From Ciona intestinalis (Eukaryota; Chordata; Ascidiacea; Phlebobranchia; Cionidae): a stretch of 64,000 bases of DNA. Within the stretch, counting starts at the first letter, position 1; each line of letters starts with the position of its first letter. The stretch is taken from NCBI RefSeq assembly GCF_000224145.3, contig NC_020170.2, forward strand, positions 1,917,589 through 1,981,588, read 5' to 3'. A program made the translations under genes and the position numbers. Shown in pieces: positions 13,601 through 27,222 of this stretch. The notes beneath the pieces were generated by a model, which saw only the letters and a list, made by a program, of their open reading frames with translations, did not search any database and was not told the origin of the DNA.

Positions 13601-16600
13601 TATACCAACCAAAATTATATGTTTTTGTTGGGCCCAAGATTTTTTAACAACAAAAAGCACTTTAGGTAAAATCTTGGGCTGTTCAGAACCCTTACTAAGA
13701 TGATTTATTAATTTCTTAATGTTGCTATATTTATGTGTGTTATCATTTTAAAATATATATAATGATTTTTGTTTTTGAAAATAGTTACTGAATGTTAGTA
13801 TATTTATGTGTCCCATTTTTTAAATTAATTTTTTTGCAGAGTCAAATATCTGAGATGAGGGAGAAGCACAGAAAAGAAAGTTCACAGTTAAAGGAAGAGT
13901 TACATCTTTCATCTGCGGCCACCCAAGAAGCAAGAGTGGAAGTGGAATCTTTAAGAGAGAAGGTGAAGATAATGAAAGAAACAAACCAAAGAGAAAGTGA
14001 GAAGAGAAAAGAGGAAATGAGAAATCTGGAAGCAGAGAATGAACAAAAGTATAAATAACATATTAAATTTTTTAGTTTTTCTAACAAATTTGTTTATTTT
14101 AGGATTACAGCTATGCAAGTGACAATAGATTCAGTTGGTGGGGAAATACAAACTAAAGTTAAGGAATTAGGCGAATTGAAAGCTATAAATGAACAACTAC
14201 AACTAAATATAGACAAGGTATGTTTGGTTCCTTAACTCATATTTTTGTACACTATTTAATATTGGTGTCTTTTTGTACACTATTTAAATGTGCTGCTTTT
14301 TGTACACTATTTAAATTTGGTGTATTTTTGTACACTACTTAAATTTGGTGTTAATTGAGTTATTAGCACTAACAGTTCTGGTCATGCTTTGTTGTAGTTT
14401 AAGTGTGTCTTAGCATCGTAGAAATTTAAATTTATTTATTTTTGAATCTTATTGTGCCAGTATGATGAAGCAAAACAGATAGCTTGTACTATAGGTCATA
14501 ATTTGCTGGCTTTTCATGTGTAAAAAGTTATTTAACTAACTATGGAAATAAAACTGTTTATGCAGTCGGCAGAAAACATCGAAAATTTAAATCAAGAGCA
14601 CAGCGCCACAATGTGTGAATTAAATAATGTTTCTATGGAATTGGAAGAAGCAAAGAAGAAGTTGTCGCAATTAGAAACTTCCGAATGTAAAACTAAAGAA
14701 AGCCTGGAAGAATTGGAAGGAAAGATAAATATGCTGGGGGAGGAAAATAAGAAGATGGAAGAGCAGAATATGGTAAATTAATCGTCACCATTTTATTATT
14801 GTTACTAGGTATAAAGAAATGCTTAAATTTTATCTTAATAAAGAAGTTTAACAGGTAAAAAAAGTTGACTTTATTACACACGTACAGTATACAATTTGCT
14901 GGGCTTGCGACACGTCTGCGATGTATAAATTAAATACCGATATATTTGTATATATGGATATAACAAAATGGAAATTTTATTTAATGTGCTGACAAAATTA
15001 ATAGAAGAGTCAGCTTCGAATAAATACAACTTAGCATGTTTTGTCTTTAAAAAAATATAGAATACCACACCAGTTTGTCACTACAGATTTAAGAAATACT
15101 GTTTGTCTGGTCTTAGTTAAACTAATAACAGGATTTGGAGAAATTGTTGGAGGCTACAAGAGAATCAAAGTCTGTGTTGCAACAAACCATTATGACATCA
15201 CAGTCACGGATTGAACAATTACAAAATGAGAAGGAAAATGTGAAAGAAATGTTGAACCAAGTTAAAGTTGAACATGGGAGTGAACATGAGAGGTAAATGG
15301 AGTCTAATTTAGCATGCACAAATATGGCATTTTAATGTTGTTTATTCCAGTTTTATTCTTTTTTTATAATTCCTATTATTAGGAGCTTGTGAAAATAAAA
15401 ATGTTTTATTAAGTATAATTTATTTACCTAAAGTTTATTTTATTTATATTTTTATGCTGTTCTATTAATTTTACATAAAAGTTTAAGGTGTTTTGTAGTT
15501 AAAAATGTTGCGTTTTTACTCATTCTAGCAATATAGTTAACTATTTTTGGTACAAAATACAAAATTACAGTTAAATATTATTTTCTAGACTGTTGGAACA
15601 AATTGAAGGCCACAAAACTACTGTAACTAAAATGGAAGAAGAAATTTCTCTTCTTAATAAACAAATTAGCGATCATAAATCTCAATTTGAAGAAAAAGTT
15701 TTAGATAATCAATCAAAAGATGCAGAAATTGAAGTAAGAATATTTGCATTGTTTATAATCTTTTAAAAACATTTTTTTTTATATGGGGGATGCTTGTCAC
15801 CTGGTATGTAGCCTAGAGTGGGCCCATTATTGTCATACATTCTATTCTATTTGGGTTGGGTCCTATGGCGAGGCAAGCAAGGGCATTGAGGTATAGCGTA
15901 GAGTTTGCCCATTACCCCTTTAAATATATTACAAGTAAAATCTCTGTTATGACGTTTTGCAAAATTTTATTTTTGCCACTTCTTCGAAACTTTTTTTTAA
16001 ATTCAGACACAGAAATCGAATTTATAATTATTTGTTATTTTGCTACAAAAAAGAGGTTTACTATAAGTAGCTGAAAATACATAAAGTGTATGAGATTTTG
16101 CATAGGTTAAGAATCATTGATTTAGGGCAAGCGGTAATACAGCATTACTCTAACAATAGTACATACATACATACATAGATACAATGTTTAATTATTGGAA
16201 AGTGGAAAGTTGTTTTTGTATTTTACAGAAATTAACATCAAAGTTAGAAAACATGTCTGCAGAGCTAACAGCTAGTGAAGCAGTGTTGCAAAATACTTTT
16301 GTCGAACTTGAAGCAACAAAAGTTGAATCGGAAACACTGGTAACTAGAAGCAAGGAACTCACTGACTCAAAATCTGAAATTGAAGAAAAATTGGAAACTT
16401 CTAGAAGCCAAGTTGTTGAACTTAATGTAAGTTAATATCGGATATTTATGAAGAAGTTTTTTTTTGTGTTTGTACAATATTGATTCAGTTAGTTTATGGG
16501 AAAAATTAAGCCTTAAAGATGGTATGTTTTTATTTTCTAGTCCAATGCTATTTGGTAGTACACAAAGAACATTTAAAAATTGTTATAACTGTAGGCTAAC

Positions 16601-19600
16601 AATTTTATAGGAGTGTTGTGAATTGTTATCTTAACCTGCAGTACTATATACACGTCATTCTGTAGTGTTGAAACATATCTGTAGATTTAACCCTTATTGA
16701 GTACCACATGCATGGTTATTGTCCCTCTACACGTTTCAATTACATATTATTTCCCTTTATTCAAATCGTTAGCGAGTTACCAAATAACGACTTTATGCAA
16801 ATCGTTATTCGCATAAGCATTTTACTATGCAAAAAGCGTACTAGTATCCATAATTTTTTTAGGAAACCTTAGAAAAAAAGGATGTTAAACTGGATGAGAT
16901 GAAGGTTTCTGTTGATTTATTGGAGAAGAAATATCAATCAATGAAAGAAGAAAAAGAAGTTGAAGTTGATGAGTTGAAACATAAACATCAAGAGCTTAGT
17001 GACATGGTGCGTAGTTTGCGTCTTTCTGTTCTATATGGGTGAGGTCTTATATACGTGACTGAATAAGGTATTATAGGTCTTATATATGGGGACAGTACTT
17101 TGATTTGGTCAACTGCCTCCAAAGTATTTAGTTTGGAAAAAAATTGAAAATGCTCTAATTTGGTGGTCTTCATAAAGGTTGTGTAAATTGTCAGCCATAC
17201 AAAAAAGTAAAAAGTTCCACTCGTAAGTAGTGTGGCGGGGAATGGACCAAACTTTGTCTGAACCGTAGGTCCACTGTCAAGAACCAATATTAAAAAAATA
17301 GAGCTTCAAATTCATGTATTATTAATAAGTTGGGAGAAAATTGTACAACGGTATTTTTTTCTAAATAACCAAAAAGGTAATTTTCATTTTGCTAAATTGC
17401 TAAGAGTGTGTTGTGTTTTATAACTTTGTTCGTATTTTTTTACTGTTATTTGTTTGTACCAGGTTGTATCACTTGAGGAAGAATTAGAAAATCTCAAGAA
17501 AAAATTTAGCCAAGTTAATGAAAGCTTAGCTGAAGAGGAAAAAGAGAATAAAAGAATCCAAGAAGAGGAGGAGAAAAAGAGAGTGGCAATGGAGAGGATT
17601 TGGAATGAAGAAAGGTGAATATTTAACTCCAAATTCAAAGTCAATAATTCCAACCCCCTACACCACAGCATACTGGTTCTACTACATTAACTATAAGATA
17701 TATCCATGGCCACTAATCTCTAATCAGCAACTTTTTTGTTGTCAGTTTTGATTTACAGCTTTAAACTGTTGACTAATCTAAACCTATGAAAAAAAAAGTT
17801 GCAATAAGTGCCTGGTATAAGAGTGCATGGTAGGTTGTAGTAAACAAAGAACCCTTAAGATGTATGAAAGGTGTATGAAACAGAACATCCGTGTTATAAC
17901 AACTGTCCTTTTTTCTACCACGTGAGGATAAAGTAAGTTCATTTAATATACCCATATCCTCATGCTTCTGAAAGATTGTTGATAAAGAGTGTTATGTGCC
18001 AACAGCATCCATCTTACCCTACAGTACTATAAAAATATTTTTTTTAGTTTAACAAAAATTTAATTTTCAGAGAACGACTAAATGAGCAACTTTCAACACT
18101 AGAGGAGGCACAGAGTTTGTTAATTTCAAGCAAGGTGGCGCTACAGAGCGAGTTAAAGTCGTTGAAAGAAACTTCACTAAGCGAGAAGGAGTCATTGGAG
18201 CGTGCGGCTGAAATGGATAAAACTGTTATTCAATTAAAAGAAGATAATATTTCTAAACTTAAAGTTCAATTGGTAAGTTTTTATGAAATATATTGTTCAA
18301 GTATACTCTAAACTCTATTCCGCTTGAATATTTTACATCAGTATATTTTCTACTTTATTTACTGAAAACGATATCGTATAATTGTTTTTCATTTCTGTAA
18401 CTGTGTGCCATAAAACAGGCCTAACTGTGCTAAGTAACTTTCACTGATTAATAATAACTGATAAAGGTTTTGTCATGTATGTAAACTTTTAAACTCTGAT
18501 TTTAGAACTAATTTTAATGCGTCCTGGGACTCTAATGTATAAAAACCAATATTTTAATTCAATGAAATCACTACTTTAATATCTCTTATTTCCGTTTCAA
18601 CAATTTTACACATTTACATACAAACCACTGACAAGTTTTATTACAGGAGGAAAAAAGTCGATTATTAGAAACCAATGAAGCGGATCGTGTTGTTAACGAG
18701 TCACGACTCCAACTCGAGATCGGAGCTCTAAGTGAAAACCTAAGTAACGCTAGATCTGAATGGAGGGTCACGTCGCAAAGCTTAGATGTGGTGAGAGCTG
18801 AGTGCGACGATTTAAGAGGACAAGTCGTTATTTTGCAGGTATTTGGTGTTAATATGTCACATTGTACTTTTTTAATAAAATTGCTCTGTTTATATATGAA
18901 AAATGAAAAAAACAGTATTAATTTTAATTTTTTATTTACCTAAAAAATGACTTGTTTTAACATTTTTAAAAAAAAAAATTTGTCAGTTGCTGTAAAGTTA
19001 TTTTCATTAAATTTACAGACAAACGCTCATAGCAATGCTGATGAACGTAGGGCATTACTTGAGCGATGTTTAAATGCTGAACAACAAGTTGAACAACTTC
19101 AAGTCAACATCAACCAGTTGGTAAAGAAATTAGATGATGCACATTCAGCCATGCATGAACTAGGAAGGGAAAATCAAGCTTTACAGGTCATTTTTTGATG
19201 AATACCAATATAAGAGTTGAATTTCTCATTGGGGCAGTGGGGTTTTCAGGCCCAAACCCTAGGTCCCCTGGTGTGTCTAACATAACATCACCCATACAGT
19301 ATGATATGAATAAATGTCACTTACTTGATCCTCGCGTAGCCGTAGAAGACATTCGTTAAACACGGGCAAGCTTACTAGTTACCATGTATGTTACTTTGCG
19401 GGTGATTATTTTGGGGGTGTATTTATTTTTTTATGTCTGGCTGATAATTTGAACAACCCATTAGTGACCACTGGGTTGGAGCAATTGCCGTTAAGTGCTT
19501 TGTCCAAGGACACATACACCCACAAGGGTAGCAGTTAAGAGCTTTGAATCGAGAATTGACCAGAAAAATTTGCACAGTAATATTTATAAAATATAATTCT

Positions 19601-19832
19601 GTAGGTTAAGCACACAACAACGATATCAAAGAAATGGACAGATGATAGATCAACTGCAGAGTGCCGCGCATGCAATCGGGCCTTTTCGATCACTGTGCGC
19701 AAGCATCATTGTCGGCACTGTGGTGAAATTTTCTGTGGTGAATGCTCATCAAGAACTGCTACTGTTGCTGCATCCAAGAATCCTGTTCGTGTATGTGAAC
19801 GTTGCTATGACGATTTGCTGGTGGCAGGCTAA
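1602..19832 (+). CDS. EEA1: early endosome antigen 1 (zinc finger - coiled coil - FYVE)
   Basis: EEA1 tethers early endosomes by binding Rab5 and PI3P before fusion. Start is ATG 1602. Exons I place: 1602-1649, 1734-1790, 2408-2522, 2912-3080, 3530-3663, 4024-4137, 4493-4614, 5166-5198, 6264-6461, 6725-6853, 7086-7203, 7348-7494, 7818-7982, 8293-8404, 9211-9339, (second copies 9418-9549, 9860-9971, 10828-10956), 11321-11482, 11626-11702, 12049-12192, 12496-12664, 13137-13304, 13840-14048, 14103-14217, 14566-14772, 15132-15292, 15589-15733, 16229-16426, 16863-17006, 17463-17614, 18071-18272, 18647-18838, 19019-19186, 19605-19832. Exon 3 encodes the N-terminal C2H2 finger (FICPMC...HFDYEH), as in vertebrate EEA1. 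The middle is Glu/Lys/Leu-rich coiled coil. The last exon gives VKHTTTISKKWTDD and a FYVE finger with the R(K)HHCRHCG PI3P-binding motif and eight Cys/His ligands, then TAA. Phases agree at all junctions except 7203/7348 and at the duplicated block. About 1540 aa without the duplicate; human is 1411 aa. Confidence 0.93.
1885..2228 (+). repeat. SINE-like element (tRNA-type head), interrupted by gap
   Basis: Contains the family's landmarks: a B-box-like GGTTCAAGGCTC near 1925, then CTGCTACCATTGTGGGCGTA, AATTGCTCCAACCCAGTG, AGCCATACATAAAAAA and a tail ending in CACGCGAGGATAAAGTAAGT. Lies in EEA1 intron 2. Confidence 0.75.
2118..2167. other. assembly gap (50 N)
   Basis: Run of 50 N inside EEA1 intron 2, within a SINE-like repeat. 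The uniform length of 50 suggests a placeholder of unknown true size. Confidence 0.95.
2236..2340 (+). repeat. SINE-like element, 3' half only
   Basis: Directly follows the previous copy and repeats only its 3' part (CTCGTAAGCTGGCACA, then CCCGTGTTATAACGACTGTTG). A second truncated copy inserted next to or into the tail of the first. Confidence 0.6.
4690..4965 (+). repeat. SINE-like element
   Basis: Diverged copy with GGTTCGAGGCTTAATGCTGC, AATTGCTGCAACCCAG, a TATCAGTCATACATTAAAAA stretch and the tail AAAACACCTGTTTTATAATC. Located in the intron after the EEA1 exon ending at 4614. Confidence 0.7.
6484..6668 (+). repeat. decayed local duplicate of an EEA1 intron end and exon start
   Basis: Bases 6629-6668 (AATAAAGTTTAAAACACTAC then CAGCTACAACGACCTGATGC) repeat the acceptor and first codons of the exon starting at 6264 (AATAAAGTTTGAAACGTTAC then CAGCTTCAACGACCTGGTGC). 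The stretch before it, 6484-6610, also resembles 6140-6250. The copy runs into CTAG soon after and does not stay open, so it is not a usable exon. Confidence 0.7.
7674..7765 (-). repeat. MITE fragment
   Basis: Carries GATGATGGGACACCTATAGC, ACATAATATTCAAGTATCCT and TTTTAAACAATTAACG, the reversed end of the TATAGTAGGGTGGG family seen as full copies at 30267, 36683, 61571 and 63348. It is followed by a CA/TA microsatellite at 7764-7790. Confidence 0.6.
7851..9345 (+). repeat. duplicated EEA1 exon block, copy 1
   Basis: Holds exons 7818-7982 (part), 8293-8404 and 9211-9339. It matches 9418-10963 over both exons and introns. The first about 550 bases are nearly identical at a constant offset of 1567. 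The longer intron 8405-9210 is more diverged and has small indels. Confidence 0.9.
8880..9022 (+). mobile_element. hAT-like non-autonomous element relic (copy 1)
   Basis: Diverged counterpart of the element at 10434-10584. It keeps the internal blocks GTGTTTGAGTGAAATTAGAG and CATGGCTCCCTTGATGAAGG and the right end GTTTGGAAACCCAATGGTC. The left end is eroded to ATAGGTTTCC. Confidence 0.5.
9368..9417. other. assembly gap (50 N) at the EEA1 duplication junction
   Basis: Run of 50 N exactly between the end of copy 1 and the start of copy 2. The first 33 bases of the copy 2 exon corresponding to 7818-7982 fall inside it. Confidence 0.95.
9418..10963 (+). repeat. duplicated EEA1 exon block, copy 2
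   Basis: Repeats the block 7851-9345: exon remnants 9418-9549, 9860-9971 and 10828-10956, all with intact splice sites. The first differs by one residue (DWRIKNE to DWRVKNE), the second has no residue change, the third has three (LNEDKRKMDED to LNDDKRKMSED and LLDAEKL to LLDSEKL). Either an exon-block duplication or a second haplotype placed in tandem. Confidence 0.9.
10434..10584 (+). mobile_element. hAT-like non-autonomous element (copy 2)
   Basis: Starts CAGGGGTTCCCAACC and ends GGTTGGAAACCC, imperfect terminal inverted repeats of the type found on hAT MITEs. No coding capacity. Lies in the intron before the exon at 10828. Confidence 0.55.
12900..13060 (-). repeat. SINE-like element, partial
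   Basis: Reverse-strand copy: CACTGAGTTGGAGCAATTG, then a stretch ending AATGGTAGCAG with a GATCCTCTGGGCTAGAGG head. EEA1 intron. Confidence 0.65.
17865..17950 (+). repeat. SINE-like element, 3' tail only
   Basis: GGTGTATGAAACAGAACATC, then CGTGTTATAACAACTG and CACGTGAGGATAAAGTAAGT match the tail of the SINE-like family. A short unit of the same family's centre (AATTGTCAGCCATACAAAAA) lies at about 17187. Confidence 0.6.
19320..19560 (-). repeat. SINE-like element
   Basis: Reverse copy spanning nearly the full element, from CTTGATCCTCGCGTAGCC through ATTAGTGACCACTGGGTTGG to GGTAGCAGTTAAGAGC. Sits in the last EEA1 intron, just before the FYVE exon. Confidence 0.7.
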
Positions 19833-20618
19833 TGCTAAAATATATCTTCCGTTTCTGTGTGAACTTATACCACTATATTAATCAATAAGTAACTTTATAA
19901 AGGCATCTGTGCAAATCTTTTCCATAATTTATAAAGGGGTAACTATTTCCTATACCTTCTCATTATGAGCATTACATATCACATAAGCATGACCTCTATT
20001 ATAAAACCCATATTATGTGAAATATTTTGGGTTGAACATTAGTATATTCTCATATTAATTATATTTTCATGTTTTCCATCTTCTTAATTTTGTTTTTCAG
20101 CAATTGTTGTGTTTATTCATGTATTATATGTTGTCCAGATTAAGCAAATCTTTAAAATTGTTTAATTTTACTATATTTTGTGATATACATGTATGTTTGT
20201 AATGTATGCAGTTCTATCATGTCAACTTCACCCAGAAGCATGGTCTTCTGGAAAATTGGAAACAGTTTTAAAAATGGGCTGATATGATAGCCTACTGCCC
20301 TGCTAAGTGCAATAAGTAGTTCAGCGCCAGTAATTCATGCAACAGTGCCACATTATATATATATGGATGTGATCAATGTGTTGTTAATGACTGAGGTAAC
20401 ATTTTTGGTGAAACCCATTCGGTCCTAATATACACACAACTTAAATGAATGATTTTATTTGTGTGTAATTTCTTTCATAATAAACTCAAATTCATTATTG
20501 GTGGTGAAGTCTAAAACAAAAAACGTAGATAAACGTTTAAAGTCTGTCTGTTCAGCACGCGCCCCACAAATGGCAGATCATTTTCATGATAGAACTGTCT
20601 TTTCTGCAATGAATATTC
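19833..20618. other. EEA1 3' UTR and spacer to U4
   Basis: No gene or dispersed repeat recognised apart from a short TA run near 20355. The first part is presumably the EEA1 3' UTR. The last 100-200 bases before 20619 must hold the snRNA promoter, but I cannot assign its proximal element by eye. Confidence 0.5.
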
Positions 20619-20762
20619 AGCTTTGCGCAGTGGCGGTATCGTAGCCTATGAGGTTTATCCGAGGCGCGATTATTGCTAGTTGAAAACTATTCCCAATACC
20701 CCGCCCTGTCGACGTGAAAAACCGTCGGCTGTGGCAATTTCTGATGTGTTCTCAGGAACCTT
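20619..20762 (+). ncRNA. U4 (RNU4): U4 spliceosomal snRNA
   Basis: U4 pairs with U6 in the U4/U6.U5 tri-snRNP and chaperones it until the spliceosome is activated. The first bases AGCTTTGCGCAGTGG match the U4 5' end. The U6-pairing stem regions, the 5' stem-loop with the k-turn (CCTATGAGG facing CCGAGG, loop TTTATC), CCCAATACCCCGCC, a central stem-loop with the CGTCGGCTGTGG strand, and an Sm site AATTTCTGA at about 20736-20744 follow in order. After it GTTCTCAGGAAC can form the 3' hairpin. The 3' end at about 20762 is estimated from the human length (145 nt). One change in the k-turn bulge (A to T) is noted as a finding. Probably a functional gene, because all paired segments are kept. Confidence 0.93.
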
Positions 20763-21551
20763 TACCATTAAGTTATATGAAAGTAAAAAATTAATCGTTA
20801 AGAGGCATAGACGTTGCTTTGAATTTAGCTAAATGGGTGTAGACTAGCCTATTATTTCTATCACCTTCGAGCAAGTGTTGAAACAGTGAGATTAGAGCCC
20901 ACCCTTCCGTTCAGAGACAAGAACACTCAACACGCAAAGCGGCAAAGAACACAACGCTCATTAGTCTGGCGCCTTGGGTCTCTTGTCATCCTGGCTTGTT
21001 TACGTGTCATGTAAGATTTGAATACACCCTTTCAATAATATTTTATTTACAACAAGATTTCACGTCACACTCGTAACCAGGTAAACATTTATTTGATATT
21101 TAGTATATCACATGCTTTATTTTGCACCAAATTAAAATATTGAATACGCTAAAATGTCAGCAAAATAACTTTTTACTATCATAGTTGTAATGTTTTATCT
21201 TTTAGAAAAATAATACACAAACTGTAGGAAACTGTTTAAACTGATATATATAGGCGTAACATAAGAATAACTTTAATTTAAAGTAACGAGAATAAGATGT
21301 TTATGGTGATCACTAAACAGTCGGCATTCAGCGAAGCGTATCTTTGGTTTGTGACGTAACGTCGACGTGTATCTTTTAGTCACGTGATTAATCTCGCTTC
21401 CTACGTTTTGTGACTCGACACTCCAATCCTTTTACAGTTTTAACTGGTTTATTGTGCTGGTCATACAGGTAGCGGTCTGAACTCAGGATTTTATATACCC
21501 AAGTGTAGGTATAGACATTAAAAGTGCGTTGAATTCACACCACACATCAAA
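20763..21551 (+). promoter_or_regulatory. spacer and SEC61A 5' region
   Basis: No open gene. The proximal part has a cluster of ACGT-core sites: TGACGTAAC at 21352, CGTCGACGTG at 21360-21369 and the palindrome CACGTG at 21381-21386, with CCAAT at 21423-21427. The 5' UTR ends CACATCAAAATGCCAG at the start codon. Confidence 0.45.
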
Positions 21552-25830
<4,279 letters not shown>

Positions 25831-26415
25831 TGTGGTTGCACTCGCATAGCTCAACTCAAAAAAGCAACCGTTTTTTCCGACAGCAATAATTTATTGTGGT
25901 GCCACCGCATTGGGGACTTTTTAATGGCGTCGCTATTTTTCTTGTCGGTGGTACGGGTAGATTTTAATTTGGAAGTTTCAAGAAATTTATATAGAAGGCT
26001 TATTTGATGTTATTTTCTTTCCGAAAAGAGCAATTGGTGTCGATTTCCATGATACTAACGTTGCTTTTGTTGCACCCGCACTATTTCCTTGTATGCTGAA
26101 CCTGCAACGTTAAGCTGTAAACCTCCTGATCATGCTGGAGTTTCAAAAGCCACCGTGCCTATATATAAATACATGTACATATCGTTGTTTCAGCAGCAAC
26201 AATGTTATTTCTGTTTTTGTCGGGATGGTTATTGTCTGAAATTTGCGTCGCATATAACGGAACACCAAAACTTACTGGCTTAGTTTTTAATTACAAAGAT
26301 TTAACAACATTAGCGCAAATCTTATTGCCTGATATGCGTGCTGCCAAATTGAAATGCCGGTTTGCGTTCCACTGTTACGTGTTGCAATGTGTGCGCGAGC
26401 AAGTATGAAATGGTT

Positions 26416-26421
26416 AATAAA
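26416..26421 (+). terminator. SEC61A polyadenylation signal
   Basis: AATAAA about 590 bases after the SEC61A stop codon, the first canonical signal in the 3' region. Confidence 0.6.
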
Positions 26422-27222
26422 ATTGGGATAAAATTACATCTGTTGTACTTTTGATATGCTACAGAACGGTTGTCATTAAGTTTGTTTTCCCTGTTTTTGT
26501 ACCTTAAATTGACGGCGATTGATGACTATACTGGCAAGCCTATACAGGACGGTGAGGACGCCCATATAGTTTCCTCATGCATTCACTGCGAATTCTAATA
26601 AGGCGCCGCCGTTTTAATAGGTTTTCGTACTGTTTAATGATGTGAAGTGTGATATGGTGGTGCAATATATTACACCACTAAAACACGACATCAAAGATTG
26701 TTTGATCGACCTTCTAACGTTCGCGCAATTTCGTTGGATAAACGAAATGATTATCGGTGTTGCAAAATGTTGTTTAGAAACTTTCCATTGAATATTTTTC
26801 ACGTGTACAAACTGTGACGTTTCGCCTGACGTGCTGTGACTATCTACTAATTGTATATTGAAAAGACGATGCAACGAATAGACAAGTAAATCTTATCTTT
26901 CGCTGGAGGTTTTAACGCATGCCAAATTGGCACTGAAAATATGAATAGGATTCTTTTATTCAAACTAGGTACAATCTGAAACCACACACACGAAGTAGCA
27001 ACAACAACAAAAGTAGTACTTAATCAAGAGAGCCGACCTCTAATAAATGGACACGTTTCGTTATAAAATGATTGAAAAATAAAAGAAGTCAACGGTCAAA
27101 TCAGATTGTTTTAAACACGATCAATCAGGATGTTTGGATATTAAGTTCTAAAGGTGTCCCATCTTAAACCCGAGTACCATACAGGTTTTAAAAGGTTTTT
27201 CCCAATACAGTGTAAAACAGAC
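26422..27222. other. convergent spacer, SEC61A 3' end / copper-protein 3' end
   Basis: Contains the 3' UTR of the minus-strand copper protein. At about 27100-27185 there is a MITE tail fragment (TTGTTTTAAACACGATCAAT, then AAAGGTGTCCCATCTTAAAC). No other gene seen. Confidence 0.5.
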
